Of a stretch of DNA of 64,000 nucleotides, positions 34,946 through 44,541 are shown piece after piece. The DNA comes from an uncultured Sulfitobacter sp. (GTDB lineage: Bacteria > Pseudomonadota > Alphaproteobacteria > Rhodobacterales > Rhodobacteraceae): contig CAKZPD010000005.1 of the NCBI GenBank assembly GCA_937138475.1, positions 1 to 64,000 of the forward strand, written 5' to 3'. Positions within the stretch are counted from its first letter, which is position 1; each line of letters opens with the position of its first letter. Under the pieces are notes generated by a model. The model was given only the letters and a program-made list of their open reading frames with translations. It did no database searches and was not told the origin of the DNA. The translations under genes and the position numbers were made by a program.

Positions 34946-35065
34946 TCTGGGGGCGTGGACGGGTTAAGGCCCTTGCAGGCTGGTCCCGGCGGCAAAAGAT
35001 TGCCATCCAAGTTCATTTCTGTCAGGCATTTAAGAAATATTAGCCATCTGAATTTCTCAAGTCAT

Positions 35066-35608
35066 ATGACGGACCGCAACGACATTGAACAGCTGATCAG
35101 CAAGGTCGCGCTTGGGGACAGGGCCGCGCTGGCCGTTTTGTATGATGCAACAAGCCGGAAACTTTTTGGTGTCTGCCTGCGTGTCTTAAAGAACCGATCA
35201 GAGGCCGAGGATGCATTGCAGGACGTCTATCTTCGAATTTGGGCCAAGGCCGACCGATACGCGGTGACCGGCCACAGCCCGATGACATGGCTGATCACTG
35301 TTGCGCGGAACCTGTCGATTGATCGGCTACGCGCCAGAAAGGCGGCCCATATTAACCTCGACAGCATTGGCGAGCTTGTCGAGAAACGCCCCGGCCCCGA
35401 GGCCGCAAGTATCGCCGCCTCGGAACAGCGCCGGATCAGCGCGTGTTTTGAGGAATTGCCACCAGACCGGGCCGATGCTGTGCGCGCGGCTTATCTTGAC
35501 GGGGCGACTTACCAGGCGCTTGCACAGCGCTTTGATGTGCCGCTGAACACGATGCGAACCTGGCTGCGCCGCAGCCTGATATCTTTGAAGGAGTGCCTTT
35601 CGCGATGA
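35066..35608 (+). CDS. ECF-type RNA polymerase sigma factor
   Basis: Sigma-70 ECF factor of 180 residues. Region 2 reads LYDATSRKLFGVCLRVL, AEDALQDVYLRIW and MTWLITVARNLSIDRLR; region 4 reads ELPPDRADAVRAAYLDGATYQALAQRF and the helix MRTWLRRSLISLKECL. It overlaps an RskA-type anti-sigma gene by ATGA, with a fasciclin gene following, like the mycobacterial SigK system. A CCATCC at 35003-35008 is compatible with a SigK-like -35 element, but the -10 match is weak. Confidence 0.92.
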   Translation: MTDRNDIEQLISKVALGDRAALAVLYDATSRKLFGVCLRVLKNRSEAEDALQDVYLRIWAKADRYAVTGHSPMTWLITVARNLSIDRLRARKAAHINLDSIGELVEKRPGPEAASIAASEQRRISACFEELPPDRADAVRAAYLDGATYQALAQRFDVPLNTMRTWLRRSLISLKECLSR

Positions 35609-36309
35609 GCGACCAACAGGAGATACCGGAAGATGAGGCGCTTGCCGCCGAATACGTCTTGCGCCTGCTGGACGCGGACACGGAACGATCATTCAAAACG
35701 CGGCTTTTGACCGATCCGAACCTGCGCGCGCATGTGCATTTCTGGGAGGCAGAATTCGCAGCCCTGACCGATAACATCCCCGACGCACCCCCATCGCCTT
35801 CGGTCAAAGCAAAGCTGGTGGCAGACCTGAGCGGCCGGCAAGCCGGCACAAGACGCGGCTGGGCCCGTGGCTGGTTTGCCTTCCCGGCACTGGCCGTCAT
35901 CATTGTCGCCGCGTTCTTGGCCTTTGGTCCGGTGTCGCGCGGCCCGGCCTTTGATCCATCGCTTCATGCGACGCTGATTTCAGAAGATGGGACAGTACAT
36001 ATCGAGGCCGGCTATGCGCCGGACGGACACCTGTTCAAGGTGATCCCCGAACGGGGCGCGCCTGCGGCTGGCCGGGATTTTGAGCTTTGGGTGATCGGCC
36101 CAGAGGCGCAGGCCCCGGTGTCGCTGGGTGTAATTGCGGCAAATCAGGAAAGCCTGTTCAAGATCACGCCCGAGATTGCCGCCCTGATGGACGGTGGAAC
36201 GCTGGCTGTCTCGGACGAGCCGGCAGGCGGCTCGCCGACAGGCGCGCCAACAGGTGCCATTCTTGCGATCGACGAATTCTTTGACGCAGATTTATTTCAG
36301 GCGGGCTGA
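35605..36309 (+). CDS. Anti-sigma factor, RskA type
   Basis: Single-pass membrane anti-sigma factor of 234 residues. The cytoplasmic N-terminus (DEALAAEYVLRLLDADTERSF) is a zinc-free anti-sigma domain of the RskA class, followed by a membrane helix (about residues 96-116) and a periplasmic RskA domain (AGYAPDGHLFKVIP, FELWVIGP). It would hold the ECF factor inactive until periplasmic signal and proteolysis. The ATGA overlap supports cotranslation. Confidence 0.9.
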   Translation: MSDQQEIPEDEALAAEYVLRLLDADTERSFKTRLLTDPNLRAHVHFWEAEFAALTDNIPDAPPSPSVKAKLVADLSGRQAGTRRGWARGWFAFPALAVIIVAAFLAFGPVSRGPAFDPSLHATLISEDGTVHIEAGYAPDGHLFKVIPERGAPAAGRDFELWVIGPEAQAPVSLGVIAANQESLFKITPEIAALMDGGTLAVSDEPAGGSPTGAPTGAILAIDEFFDADLFQAG

Positions 36310-36383
36310 AACTCTTTTTCGGCTTCGCTCGTGTCTCTCTCATAGCCGCGAAAAATCGCGGACAAACCTGAGAGGAGATACCA

Positions 36384-36935
36384 ATGAAATTTGCATCCAC
36401 CCTTACCGCCACAGCAGTTGCCCTGACCGTTGCATCCGCCACCTATGCCGAGAACCCAATGGTCGGAGGGGCCGCGATGTTTGAAACCAAGAACATTGTC
36501 GAAAACGCCGTGAACTCGGCCGATCACACCACATTGGTGGCCGCGGTCAAGGCGGCCGGTTTGGTTGACACGCTGCAAAGCCCCGGACCATTCACCGTCT
36601 TTGCGCCGGTGAACGATGCCTTTGCCGCCTTGCCCGCCGGGACGGTCGACACCCTTTTGAAGCCGGAGAACAAGGATATGCTGACCAAAGTGCTGACCGC
36701 GCATGTTGTGGCCGGTGATTGGTCCGCAGCCGAAATCGCGCGCCAGGCGCGGGCATCGGCTGATGGGTTTTACCACTTCAATGCCGTGTCGGGTGACGCC
36801 TTGTCGGCACAGGTCAAAGGCAACAGTGTCTATATCTATGATGAAAACGGCAACGCCGGTCGCGTGACCATTGCAGATGTCGACCAGTCGAATGGCGTAA
36901 TCCACGTCGTCGATGCCGTGCTTGTTCCGAAATAA
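36384..36935 (+). CDS. Exported fasciclin-domain protein
   Basis: Secreted or periplasmic fasciclin (FAS1) protein of 183 residues. Residues 1-22 are a signal peptide ending TYA. The domain shows NIVENAVNSADHTTLVAAVKAAGL in part, the H1 box TVFAPVNDAFAALPAG and a C-terminal GVIHVVDAVLVPK. GAGGAG precedes the start. Following sigma and RskA-type genes, it is a likely target of that sigma factor, as Mpt70/Mpt83 are for mycobacterial SigK. Confidence 0.92.
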   Translation: MKFASTLTATAVALTVASATYAENPMVGGAAMFETKNIVENAVNSADHTTLVAAVKAAGLVDTLQSPGPFTVFAPVNDAFAALPAGTVDTLLKPENKDMLTKVLTAHVVAGDWSAAEIARQARASADGFYHFNAVSGDALSAQVKGNSVYIYDENGNAGRVTIADVDQSNGVIHVVDAVLVPK

Positions 36936-36960
36936 CACACACAAAAACCCACGCGCTTTA

Positions 36961-36992
36961 CCTGGGCCGGTCAGCAAGACGGCTGGCCCAGG
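36961..36992. terminator. Hairpin after the fasciclin gene
   Basis: CCTGGGCC (36961-36968) pairs perfectly with GGCCCAGG (36985-36992). It lies between the fasciclin and msrB genes. No T-tract follows, so it may only reduce read-through or stabilise the upstream mRNA. Confidence 0.4.
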
Positions 36993-37017
36993 CAGACCCA
37001 TTCAAAACAGGTGACAC

Positions 37018-37485
37018 ATGAACCGCAGAGCATTTCTGATTACCACCGGGTCGGCCCTGATCGCCGCGCCCCTACACGCCACGGATTGCGGCTTTGAGAT
37101 TTGTCGCAGCGAAGCTGAGTGGCGCCAACGGCTGAGCCGGGATGAATACCTTGTCCTCCGCGAGGAAGAGACAGAGCGCCCCTTTACCAGCCCGCTGAAT
37201 GACGAAACCCGCGCAGGCATCTATCATTGCCGCGGGTGCGATCTTGGCGTTTATGACGCAAGCGCCAAATATGACAGCGAAACCGGCTGGCCAAGTTTTT
37301 ATCAAAGCTTGCCCAATGCCGTCGGCACAAAAAAGGACAGGCATTTCATCTTTCAAGTCCGAACCGAAGTGCATTGCCGCCGTTGCGGCAGCCACCTTGG
37401 ACACATCTTCGATGACGGGCCAGAACCGACCGGCAAGCGCCATTGTTTGAATGGTCTCAGCCTGACCTTCACGCCCGCTGGATGA
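37018..37485 (+). CDS. msrB: Exported peptide-methionine (R)-S-oxide reductase
   Basis: MsrB of 155 residues that repairs methionine-R-sulfoxide. Residues 1-22 are a Tat-like signal (NRRAFLI, ending PLHA), so the enzyme would act in the periplasm. Zinc is held by CRGC (near 73) and CRRC (near 121); the catalytic cysteine lies in KRHCLNGLSL near the end. GWPSFYQSL is a family hallmark. Its position after the sigma, anti-sigma and fasciclin genes suggests an envelope oxidative-stress role. Confidence 0.93.
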   Translation: MNRRAFLITTGSALIAAPLHATDCGFEICRSEAEWRQRLSRDEYLVLREEETERPFTSPLNDETRAGIYHCRGCDLGVYDASAKYDSETGWPSFYQSLPNAVGTKKDRHFIFQVRTEVHCRRCGSHLGHIFDDGPEPTGKRHCLNGLSLTFTPAG

Positions 37486-37616
37486 CAGCCGGATTTGAAC
37501 CATCCGCCGTCCATGCGCCTTCGGCAACTGTTTTGGTTACAGACCACGCCACCCTTGCCAAAGGCATATGAAACATCCCGTGCAAACGGCAGATACGCTA
37601 TTGAATGGTAACTGTT

Positions 37617-40292
37617 TTACAGCTTGCCATGACAGTGCTTGAACTTCTTTCCCGAACCGCATGGGCAGGCTTCGTTGCGGCCGGTGTTTTCCCAACCCTC
37701 TGGGAGGGGGGCATCCGGGTTTTCCGCTTGGGCCAGGGCCTGATCCGTGGCCTCTTGCAACGCTGATTGCTGGGCCCGGACCTGTGCGATCATCTGCATT
37801 TGCTCGGCTTCGGTCATGGGCCGAATTTGCGACAGCTTTTGCGTCACATCCGCCCTCAGGCTATCAAGCATCATTTCAAACAGCTGAAAGCTTTCGTTCT
37901 TATATTCGTTCAACGGATCGCGCTGCGCATAGCCACGGAACCCAACGACCGAACGCAGATGTTCAAGCGTCAGCAGGTGCTCGCGCCATTTGGCATCGAT
38001 GGTTTGCAGCAGCAATTGCTTTTCGATGTTGCGCATATTGTCTGCGCCGAACGCTTCGGCTTTTTCGGCCATGAAATCCATGCTGGCCTGATTAAGCCGC
38101 TCGCGGATGATTTCGTCATCGACGCCTTCTTCATCGGCCCAATCCATAACCGGCAGATCCAACCCAAGGTTTTCAATGACCGCCGCATAAAGCCCTTGGG
38201 TGTTCCATTGATCGGCATAGGTGTTGGGCGGCATGAATTGGTCGATCAGATCGTCGATCACCTGCTCGCGCATATCCTGGGTGATTTCGGACAGGTCTGA
38301 TGCCTCCATGATGTCACGGCGCTGCGCAAAAACCACCTTGCGCTGTTCGTTCATCACATCGTCGAACTTCAACAACTGTTTGCGGATATCGAAATTCCGC
38401 CCTTCGACCTTGGCCTGCGCACGCTCAAGCGATTTGTTGACCCAAGGGTGGATGATGGCCTCGCCTTCTTTCAGGCCCAAAGTGGTCAGAACTTTTTCCA
38501 AACGTTCGGATCCGAAAATCCGCATCAGATCGTCTTCCAGGCTTAGGTAAAACGACGACCGGCCGGGATCCCCCTGCCGGCCTGAACGGCCACGCAGCTG
38601 GTTGTCAATGCGGCGGCTTTCGTGGCGCTCCGAAGCCAGAACATAAAGCCCGCCGGCCTCAAGCACCTTGGCCTTTTCATCGGCGTGCTCCGCTTCGATC
38701 CGCGCCCGCAGGGCTTCGGGATCGGCCGCAGGATCCGCGTCAAGCGCCGCCAGAACCTGAAGCTCAACATTGCCGCCAAGCTGAATATCGGTGCCGCGCC
38801 CCGCCATATTGGTGGCGATGGTCACCGCGCCCAGCTTGCCGGCGTCGGCCACGATCTGGGCCTCTTGCTCGTGCTGGCGGGCGTTCAAGACATTGTGCGG
38901 GATCTGCGACGATGTCAGCATCTGGCTCAGCATTTCGGATTTCTCGATCGAGGTGGTCCCCACCAGAACCGGCTGCCCCTTGGCGTGGCTTTGCTTGATC
39001 TGTTCGATCATCGCCTCGTATTTTTCGCGGGCGGTGCGATAGACCTGATCGTCTTCATCAACACGGGCAACAGGACGGTTGGTCGGCACTTCGACAACGC
39101 CAAGCCCATAGATTTCAGAGAATTCTTCTTCTTCGGTCAGGGCCGTGCCGGTCATCCCGGCCAGCTTGTCATAAAGCCGGAAATAGTTCTGGAACGTTAC
39201 AGACGCCAGCGTCACGTTTTCGGGCTTGATGCTTACGCCCTCTTTGGCTTCGATCGCCTGATGCAACCCGTCCGACAGACGCCGCCCGGCCATCATCCGG
39301 CCAGTGAATTCGTCGATCAGCACCACCTCGCCGTCGCGCACGATATAGTCTTTGTCGCGCTGAAACAGCTTGTGCGCCCGCAGCCCCTGATTGACGTGAT
39401 GCACAACTGTGGTGCTTTCGGGGTCATAAAGCGACTGACCCTCTTCCAGCAATCCGCGCGTGCGCAGCAGGGTTTCCAGAAATTCGTTGCCATCGTCGGT
39501 AAAGGTGACATTGCGGGTTTTCTCATCCAGCTCAAAATGGCTGTCGTCCAGATCGGGGATCAGCCCATCAATGCTTTGATACAGATCGGACCGATCGTCC
39601 GAAGGGCCGGAAATAATCAGCGGGGTCCGGGCCTCGTCGATCAGGATGCTGTCCACTTCGTCCACAATCGCGAAATTGTGATGGCGCTGGAATATCTGGC
39701 TTAGCTCAGAGCGCATGTTGTCGCGCAGATAATCAAAGCCCAACTCGTTGTTGGTCGCATAGGTAATATCGCTGGCATAGGCCGCGCGCTTGGCGTCTTC
39801 GGGCATATCCGAAAAGGCAACGCCGGTGGTCAGGCCAAGGGCCTCGAACACTTTGCCCATCCAAGCGGCATCCCGTTTGGCCAGATATTCGTTCACCGTC
39901 ACGATATGAACGCCCTTGCCGGACAGCGCATTCAGATAGGCGGCAAAAGTCGCCGTCAGGGTCTTGCCCTCGCCGGTTTTTTGTTCAGCGATATTGCCTT
40001 GGTGCAAAAACACCGCGCCCATCAGCTGGGTATCAAAGGCCCGCAAACCCAGCGCCCGGCGGGCGGCCTCGCGGCAGTTGGCAAAGGCTTCGGGCAGCAG
40101 CGCATCCAGGGCGGCCCCCTCATTAAGGCGGGTGCGGAATTCTTCGGTCTTGGCGATCAGATCCTGGTCGCTCAGCGCTTCGAATTCAGGCTCAAGCGCG
40201 TTGATCTGTGCGATCAGAGGGCGGGTCGCCTTGATTTTCCGGTCATTGGGCGTTCCAAAGACCTTTTTGGCGAGTGTTCCTAAACCCAGCAT
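37617..40292 (-). CDS. secA: Preprotein translocase ATPase SecA
   Basis: Motor ATPase of Sec protein export, 891 residues. Walker A (QKTGEGKT) lies near residue 105, the [12 protein letters not shown] box near 208, and the helicase motifs [14 protein letters not shown] and [13 protein letters not shown] in NBD2. The C-terminus [16 protein letters not shown] is the zinc/SecB-binding tail. ATG 40292 is chosen for its GGAG ribosome site; the frame extends to 40379. It diverges from a parvulin gene. Confidence 0.98.
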   Translation of the reverse strand: MLGLGTLAKKVFGTPNDRKIKATRPLIAQINALEPEFEALSDQDLIAKTEEFRTRLNEGAALDALLPEAFANCREAARRALGLRAFDTQLMGAVFLHQGNIAEQKTGEGKTLTATFAAYLNALSGKGVHIVTVNEYLAKRDAAWMGKVFEALGLTTGVAFSDMPEDAKRAAYASDITYATNNELGFDYLRDNMRSELSQIFQRHHNFAIVDEVDSILIDEARTPLIISGPSDDRSDLYQSIDGLIPDLDDSHFELDEKTRNVTFTDDGNEFLETLLRTRGLLEEGQSLYDPESTTVVHHVNQGLRAHKLFQRDKDYIVRDGEVVLIDEFTGRMMAGRRLSDGLHQAIEAKEGVSIKPENVTLASVTFQNYFRLYDKLAGMTGTALTEEEEFSEIYGLGVVEVPTNRPVARVDEDDQVYRTAREKYEAMIEQIKQSHAKGQPVLVGTTSIEKSEMLSQMLTSSQIPHNVLNARQHEQEAQIVADAGKLGAVTIATNMAGRGTDIQLGGNVELQVLAALDADPAADPEALRARIEAEHADEKAKVLEAGGLYVLASERHESRRIDNQLRGRSGRQGDPGRSSFYLSLEDDLMRIFGSERLEKVLTTLGLKEGEAIIHPWVNKSLERAQAKVEGRNFDIRKQLLKFDDVMNEQRKVVFAQRRDIMEASDLSEITQDMREQVIDDLIDQFMPPNTYADQWNTQGLYAAVIENLGLDLPVMDWADEEGVDDEIIRERLNQASMDFMAEKAEAFGADNMRNIEKQLLLQTIDAKWREHLLTLEHLRSVVGFRGYAQRDPLNEYKNESFQLFEMMLDSLRADVTQKLSQIRPMTEAEQMQMIAQVRAQQSALQEATDQALAQAENPDAPLPEGWENTGRNEACPCGSGKKFKHCHGKL

Positions 40293-40401
40293 GCGTTCTC
40301 CAGCCGATAATTCATTGTCATGCGCTGATCTGCTTGCCCGCGCCGGGCACAGCCCATAAATAGATGTGACAAGCCGCAAGCCTTGGCTGCGCCCTTAACG
40401 C

Positions 40402-40430
40402 GATGTAAGGGGCGGGCCAAACACTGTCAA
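40402..40430 (-). promoter_or_regulatory. Candidate sigma-70 promoter for secA
   Basis: On the - strand, TTGACA (40430-40425) is a perfect -35 element, separated by 17 bases from TACATC (40407-40402). It lies about 110 bases upstream of the secA start. The -10 match is modest. Confidence 0.5.
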
Positions 40431-40468
40431 TGTCGTGACCCATCGCGACCCCAATCCAGGACTGTTCC

Positions 40469-41320
40469 ATGCAAAAACATCTCAAATTTCTGGCGTCGTC
40501 TTTGATTGCTGTCGCATTGTCGATGCCGGCCATCGCCCAAGACACACAGGCCGACACCAAGACCGTGGTGGCGACCGTCAATGGCACTGAGATCACCTTG
40601 GGGCATATGATCCTGGCCTATGCGTCGCTTCCCGAGCAATATCGGGGCCTGCCGGACGAGGTTCTGTTTCCCGGCATCTTGGATCAGCTGATTGAACAAA
40701 CCGCATTGGCACAATCCTATACCGGCGCCTTGCCGGAGCGGGTGACGCTGACGCTGGAAAATGAACGCCGGGCCATGACCGCAAACGAGGCCATCGAAAC
40801 CGCGCTTGAGGGGGCAATCACCGAAGACGCGCTGCAAGCCGCCTATGAGGCCAAGTTCAAAGATGCCGAGCCAGCACAGGAATACAATGCCTCGCATATC
40901 TTGGTCGAAACCCAGGACGAGGCCCAAGCCCTGATCGCACAATTGGACGATGGCGCGGATTTTGCGGAATTGGCAAAGGAACATTCCACCGGCCCATCCG
41001 GCCCCAACGGCGGTGCGCTGGGCTGGTTCGGCCTTGGCATGATGGTGCCCAGCTTCGAAGCAGCAACCGTTGCCCTTGGGGTTGGATCCGTTTCCGCCCC
41101 GGTCGAGACCCAATTTGGCTGGCATGTCATTATGTTGAACGAAACGCGGATCGCGCAGATCCCGACGCTTGAGCAAGAACGCGCCGGGCTTGAGCAAGAT
41201 ATTCGTGTGCAAACTGCGCAGGCCTTCATTAACAAGCAGACCGAGGCCGCATCCATCGACAAGACGGGTGCGCTTAGCGGGCAAGAGGCCCTCATTAAAC
41301 AGATCAACCTTTTGGACTGA
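40469..41320 (+). CDS. Peptidyl-prolyl isomerase, parvulin type (PpiC/SurA-like)
   Basis: Exported foldase of 283 residues. Residues 1-23 are a signal peptide ending PAIAQ. A helical N-terminal part is followed by a PpiC rotamase domain at about 137-225 (ASHILVETQDEA, FAELAKEHSTGPSGPNGGALGWF, GWHVIMLNE). It acts on outer-membrane or periplasmic proteins, and divergence from secA fits an export theme. argJ follows after seven bases. Confidence 0.94.
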   Translation: MQKHLKFLASSLIAVALSMPAIAQDTQADTKTVVATVNGTEITLGHMILAYASLPEQYRGLPDEVLFPGILDQLIEQTALAQSYTGALPERVTLTLENERRAMTANEAIETALEGAITEDALQAAYEAKFKDAEPAQEYNASHILVETQDEAQALIAQLDDGADFAELAKEHSTGPSGPNGGALGWFGLGMMVPSFEAATVALGVGSVSAPVETQFGWHVIMLNETRIAQIPTLEQERAGLEQDIRVQTAQAFINKQTEAASIDKTGALSGQEALIKQINLLD

Positions 41321-41327
41321 ACCTTCG

Positions 41328-42554
41328 ATGGCTAAAATCTCTCATGTGTCGCCGCTGGCGCCGGCGCGCTTTCCTGACCTGCCCGTGATTGACGGCGTAA
41401 CCTTTGCCAGCACCGCAGCCGGTGTGCGTTATCAGGGGCGCACCGATCTGATGTTGGCGTTGTTAACGCCCGGAACCGTGATTGCCGGAACCTTTACCAA
41501 ATCGGCAACCCGATCGGCCCCGGTTCTGGACTGCCAGGCCAAACTGGGCAGTGACCCCCAAACCGGCGCGGCGATCTTGGTGAACTCGGGGAACTCAAAC
41601 GCGTTCACCGGCCAGCGCGGCGTTGAATCGGTGCAGGCGATCACCCTTGCCACGGCAACGGCTTGCGGCGTGCCGCAGGCGCGGGTGTTTACCGCATCGA
41701 CCGGGGTCATCGGCGAGCCGCTGCCGCATCAGCGTATCATCGACAAGCTTGACGAATTGGCCAAGGCCCAGACGCCTGACACCATCCAGGCCGCCGCCCG
41801 CGCCATCATGACCACCGATACTTTTCCAAAAGGCGCCACCGCAAAGATCAAGATCAACGGCAAAACCGTCAAGATCGCCGGCATCGCCAAGGGCTCGGGA
41901 ATGATTGCCCCCGATATGGCCACCATGCTGGTCTATGTGTTCACCGACGCCCGCGTTGATCAGGCGGTGTTGCAAGACCACATCAGCGCCCAGACCGATC
42001 GCACCTTCAATTGCATCACGGTCGACAGCGACACATCAACATCCGACAGCCTGATCGTCGCCGCCACCGGCGCAAGCGGCGTGGATGTCACCCACCACCC
42101 CGCCTATTGGAGCGCCCTAGAAGATGTAATGCGCGAATTGGCCCAACAGGTGGTGCGCGACGGCGAAGGCGCCAGCAAATTCGTCCAGATCACCGTTTCC
42201 GGCGCAGCCAGCGCACAAGACGCCAAGACCCACGCAATGGCTATTGCGAATTCACCGCTGGTCAAAACCGCCATCGCCGGCGAAGACCCGAACTGGGGCC
42301 GGGTGGTTATGGCTGTGGGCAAATCAGGCGCAGCCGCGGATCGCGACAGACTAGCCATCTGGTTCGGAGACATCCTGGTCGCCGAAAACGGTTGGGTCAG
42401 CCCGCAATATGACGAAGCACAAGCCGCCGCCTATATGAAAAACGCCGAGCTATCGCTGCGTGTCGATCTGGGGCTTGGCGCCTTTGGCAGCACCGTCTGG
42501 ACCTGTGATTTGACCCATGGCTATATCGACATCAACGCCGATTACCGGTCCTAG
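41328..42554 (+). CDS. argJ: Glutamate N-acetyltransferase / amino-acid acetyltransferase ArgJ
   Basis: Bifunctional ornithine acetyltransferase of arginine synthesis, 408 residues. The self-cleavage and nucleophile site is the threonine of GMIAPDMATML; TASTGVIGEPLP and the C-terminal GYIDINADYRS also match. The start at 41328 avoids long overlap with the parvulin gene. It lies between ppiC-like and mutT genes on the same strand, an order common in Rhodobacterales. Confidence 0.97.
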   Translation: MAKISHVSPLAPARFPDLPVIDGVTFASTAAGVRYQGRTDLMLALLTPGTVIAGTFTKSATRSAPVLDCQAKLGSDPQTGAAILVNSGNSNAFTGQRGVESVQAITLATATACGVPQARVFTASTGVIGEPLPHQRIIDKLDELAKAQTPDTIQAAARAIMTTDTFPKGATAKIKINGKTVKIAGIAKGSGMIAPDMATMLVYVFTDARVDQAVLQDHISAQTDRTFNCITVDSDTSTSDSLIVAATGASGVDVTHHPAYWSALEDVMRELAQQVVRDGEGASKFVQITVSGAASAQDAKTHAMAIANSPLVKTAIAGEDPNWGRVVMAVGKSGAAADRDRLAIWFGDILVAENGWVSPQYDEAQAAAYMKNAELSLRVDLGLGAFGSTVWTCDLTHGYIDINADYRS

Positions 42555-42563
42555 GTGCGCGAG

Positions 42564-42962
42564 ATGAAGGTTGTTCTTGTTTCGGCGGTGGCATTGATCG
42601 ACGTGGATGGGCGGGTGCTGTTGTCGCAGCGCCCGGCCGGCAAACCCATGGCCGGGCTATGGGAATTTCCCGGCGGCAAAGTAGAACCCCAGGAAACCCC
42701 CGAGGCGGCCCTGATCCGCGAGCTGCAAGAAGAGCTGGGCATAGACACCTGGGCCTCGTGTTTGGCGCCGCTGACATTTGCCAGCCACAGCTATGATGAT
42801 TTCCATCTGATAATGCCGCTTTTTGCCTGTCGCAAGTGGCAAGGCACCCCAACCCCCCGCGAGGGGCAGGTGTTGAAATGGGTGCGCCCATCCGCCATGC
42901 GCGATTACCCGATGCCCGCTGCCGATCTGCCGCTGATCCCCATCCTGCGCGATTGGTTGTGA
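42564..42962 (+). CDS. mutT: 8-oxo-dGTP diphosphatase MutT
   Basis: Nudix hydrolase of 132 residues that clears oxidised dGTP. The Nudix box reads GGKVEPQETPEAALIRELQEE and onward, from about residue 37, with WEFPGGK before it. ATG 42564 is preferred because AGGTG lies upstream; GTG 42555 is also in frame. It follows argJ after nine bases. Confidence 0.93.
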   Translation: MKVVLVSAVALIDVDGRVLLSQRPAGKPMAGLWEFPGGKVEPQETPEAALIRELQEELGIDTWASCLAPLTFASHSYDDFHLIMPLFACRKWQGTPTPREGQVLKWVRPSAMRDYPMPAADLPLIPILRDWL

Positions 42963-43063
42963 CGCGCCTGTATCAAATGATATGAGGATTGCGCCAAAAT
43001 CTTTATGACATTGAAACCTTTGCCGCCTATTTTGCGGATAGGTCAGTCAAGAAGGATCGCACC

Positions 43064-43198
43064 ATGTTGCGCACCATTATCTTAGGCAGCGCCGTCTCGG
43101 TTCAGGGGACATTTGTCCGTGAACTGCCCGATGGGCGGATCGCTGTCAAAGTCGATAACACCGTGTTTGCCGGCCAACCCGTCAGCAAAGCGGCCTGA
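43064..43198 (+). CDS. Small conserved protein of 44 residues
   Basis: Short gene beginning MLRTIILGSAVSVQGTFVRE and ending PVSKAA, with AAGGA seven bases before the ATG. Its composition is protein-like and beta-rich (GRIAVKVDN). The longer frame from 42989 has no ribosome site. I recall similar short proteins beside argJ-mutT in Rhodobacterales, but cannot verify this. No function can be assigned. Confidence 0.6.
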   Translation: MLRTIILGSAVSVQGTFVRELPDGRIAVKVDNTVFAGQPVSKAA

Positions 43199-43261
43199 TC
43201 GCCTTTACACCTAATCCCAAGCCCATTACACACAGCGCCTTTCGGCGGACCAAAGGCGCGT

Positions 43262-44500
43262 ATGATGGGCAATACACTTGGGATTGACTTTGGCACGTCG
43301 AACTCGGCTGCGGGGTTCCTGCACAAGGGCAAGCCCCGTCTGATCACGCTGGGCGCAGGGCAACCCACCATCCCCACCACCTTCTTTTTCGATTTCGAAA
43401 CCCGTCAAACCTTGCTTGGGGATGCGGCCAGCCGCGCCCTGTTGGCCGGGGCCGAAGGGCGGTTTATGCGGGCGCTAAAGCGGGTGCTGGGCACAAGCTT
43501 GATGCACGAAAAGCGCCAGATATTGAATGATCGCGTGACCTTCGTGGATATCATCGCGCGGTTTCTGCGTCACATAAAATCCAGCGCCGAAGCAGAGACC
43601 GGCCTGCGGTTTGATCACGCGCTGGCCGGACGGCCGGTGGTTTTTCATGGCCAGAACGACCCGCGCGAGGGGCAAGCCCTTGCCGATTTACGCGCCTGCT
43701 TTGACGCAGCCGGGTTCAAAACCGTACGGTTCCTTGCCGAACCCGAGGCCGCCGCCATCGCCAGCGGCGTGCTTCAACAAGGCGGCCAAACCGGGCTGAT
43801 CATCGACATCGGCGGCGGAACATCGGATTTCACCGTATTTCGCAGCAACCCAACAGGAACCTCGATCATGGCCAGCCACGGGATGCGTATCGGCGGCACC
43901 GATTTTGACCGCAGCATCAGCATTGATCACGTTATGCCGCTGTTTGGAAAGGGCGGGCAACTGCGCAAGACAATCGGCGACGGTCTTACCCCGGTGCCCG
44001 CCGCGCTTTTCAATGATCTGGCCACATGGGAGAAAATCCCCTTTGTTTACACGGCGCAAAACCGCAAACTGGCGCAGGATATGCTGCGCCTTGCGCAAAG
44101 CCCAACGCAGATGACCCGCCTGTCCCAAGTTCTGGAACACGAGCTGGGCCATGATGTGTCTTTTGCCGTTGAACGCGGAAAGATTGCTGCCAACAGCGGC
44201 CAGGATGGCGCGCAGATTGCGCTTGGCATCGTCGAGGCCGGGCTTATCGCGCCACTTTCCCCCGCCGCATTGTCCCAGGGCCTGGCCATCCACGCCGCGC
44301 CATTGGCAGGCGCCATGGCCGACACGGTTCAAATGGCCGGGCTGTCTTTGAACGAGATTGATCAGGTGATTTATGTAGGCGGATCAAGCCTGATGTCGCT
44401 GGTCACGCAAACAGCGGCCCAGGCCTTTCCCAGGGCCAAACATGTGCAGACTGATGTGTTTACCGCCGTCGCCAATGGGCTTGCCATCGCCGCTGGATAA
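43262..44500 (+). CDS. Hsp70-family ATPase, YegD-like
   Basis: Actin/Hsp70-fold ATPase of 412 residues. The phosphate-1 motif IDFGTSNSA lies near the start, IDIGGGTSDFTVF is phosphate-2, and VGGSSLMSLV is the adenosine motif. The peptide-binding domain of DnaK is missing, as in YegD-like proteins. Partners are unknown. It ends convergent to infB with a terminator between. Confidence 0.9.
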   Translation: MMGNTLGIDFGTSNSAAGFLHKGKPRLITLGAGQPTIPTTFFFDFETRQTLLGDAASRALLAGAEGRFMRALKRVLGTSLMHEKRQILNDRVTFVDIIARFLRHIKSSAEAETGLRFDHALAGRPVVFHGQNDPREGQALADLRACFDAAGFKTVRFLAEPEAAAIASGVLQQGGQTGLIIDIGGGTSDFTVFRSNPTGTSIMASHGMRIGGTDFDRSISIDHVMPLFGKGGQLRKTIGDGLTPVPAALFNDLATWEKIPFVYTAQNRKLAQDMLRLAQSPTQMTRLSQVLEHELGHDVSFAVERGKIAANSGQDGAQIALGIVEAGLIAPLSPAALSQGLAIHAAPLAGAMADTVQMAGLSLNEIDQVIYVGGSSLMSLVTQTAAQAFPRAKHVQTDVFTAVANGLAIAAG

Positions 44501-44509
44501 GCCAGCCGA

Positions 44510-44536
44510 AAAAGGGGCCGCGTTGCGACCCCTTTT
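44510..44536. terminator. Bidirectional terminator between hsp70-like gene and infB
   Basis: AAAAGGGG (44510-44517) pairs with CCCCTTTT (44529-44536), with an extra CGC/GCG pairing in the loop. T-rich sequence follows on the + strand and the A-run gives a T-tract on the - strand. Confidence 0.75.
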
Positions 44537-44541
44537 GTTTG

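Noticed and set aside
35003-35030. Firm SigK-type promoter before the ECF gene
   Set aside because: CCATCC is present, but the expected -10 sequence at 16-17 bases is poor; kept only as a weak hint.
37490-37560. tRNA-like T-arm (GGTTCAAATCC on the - strand)
   Set aside because: No acceptor stem, D-arm or anticodon arm could be folded around it.
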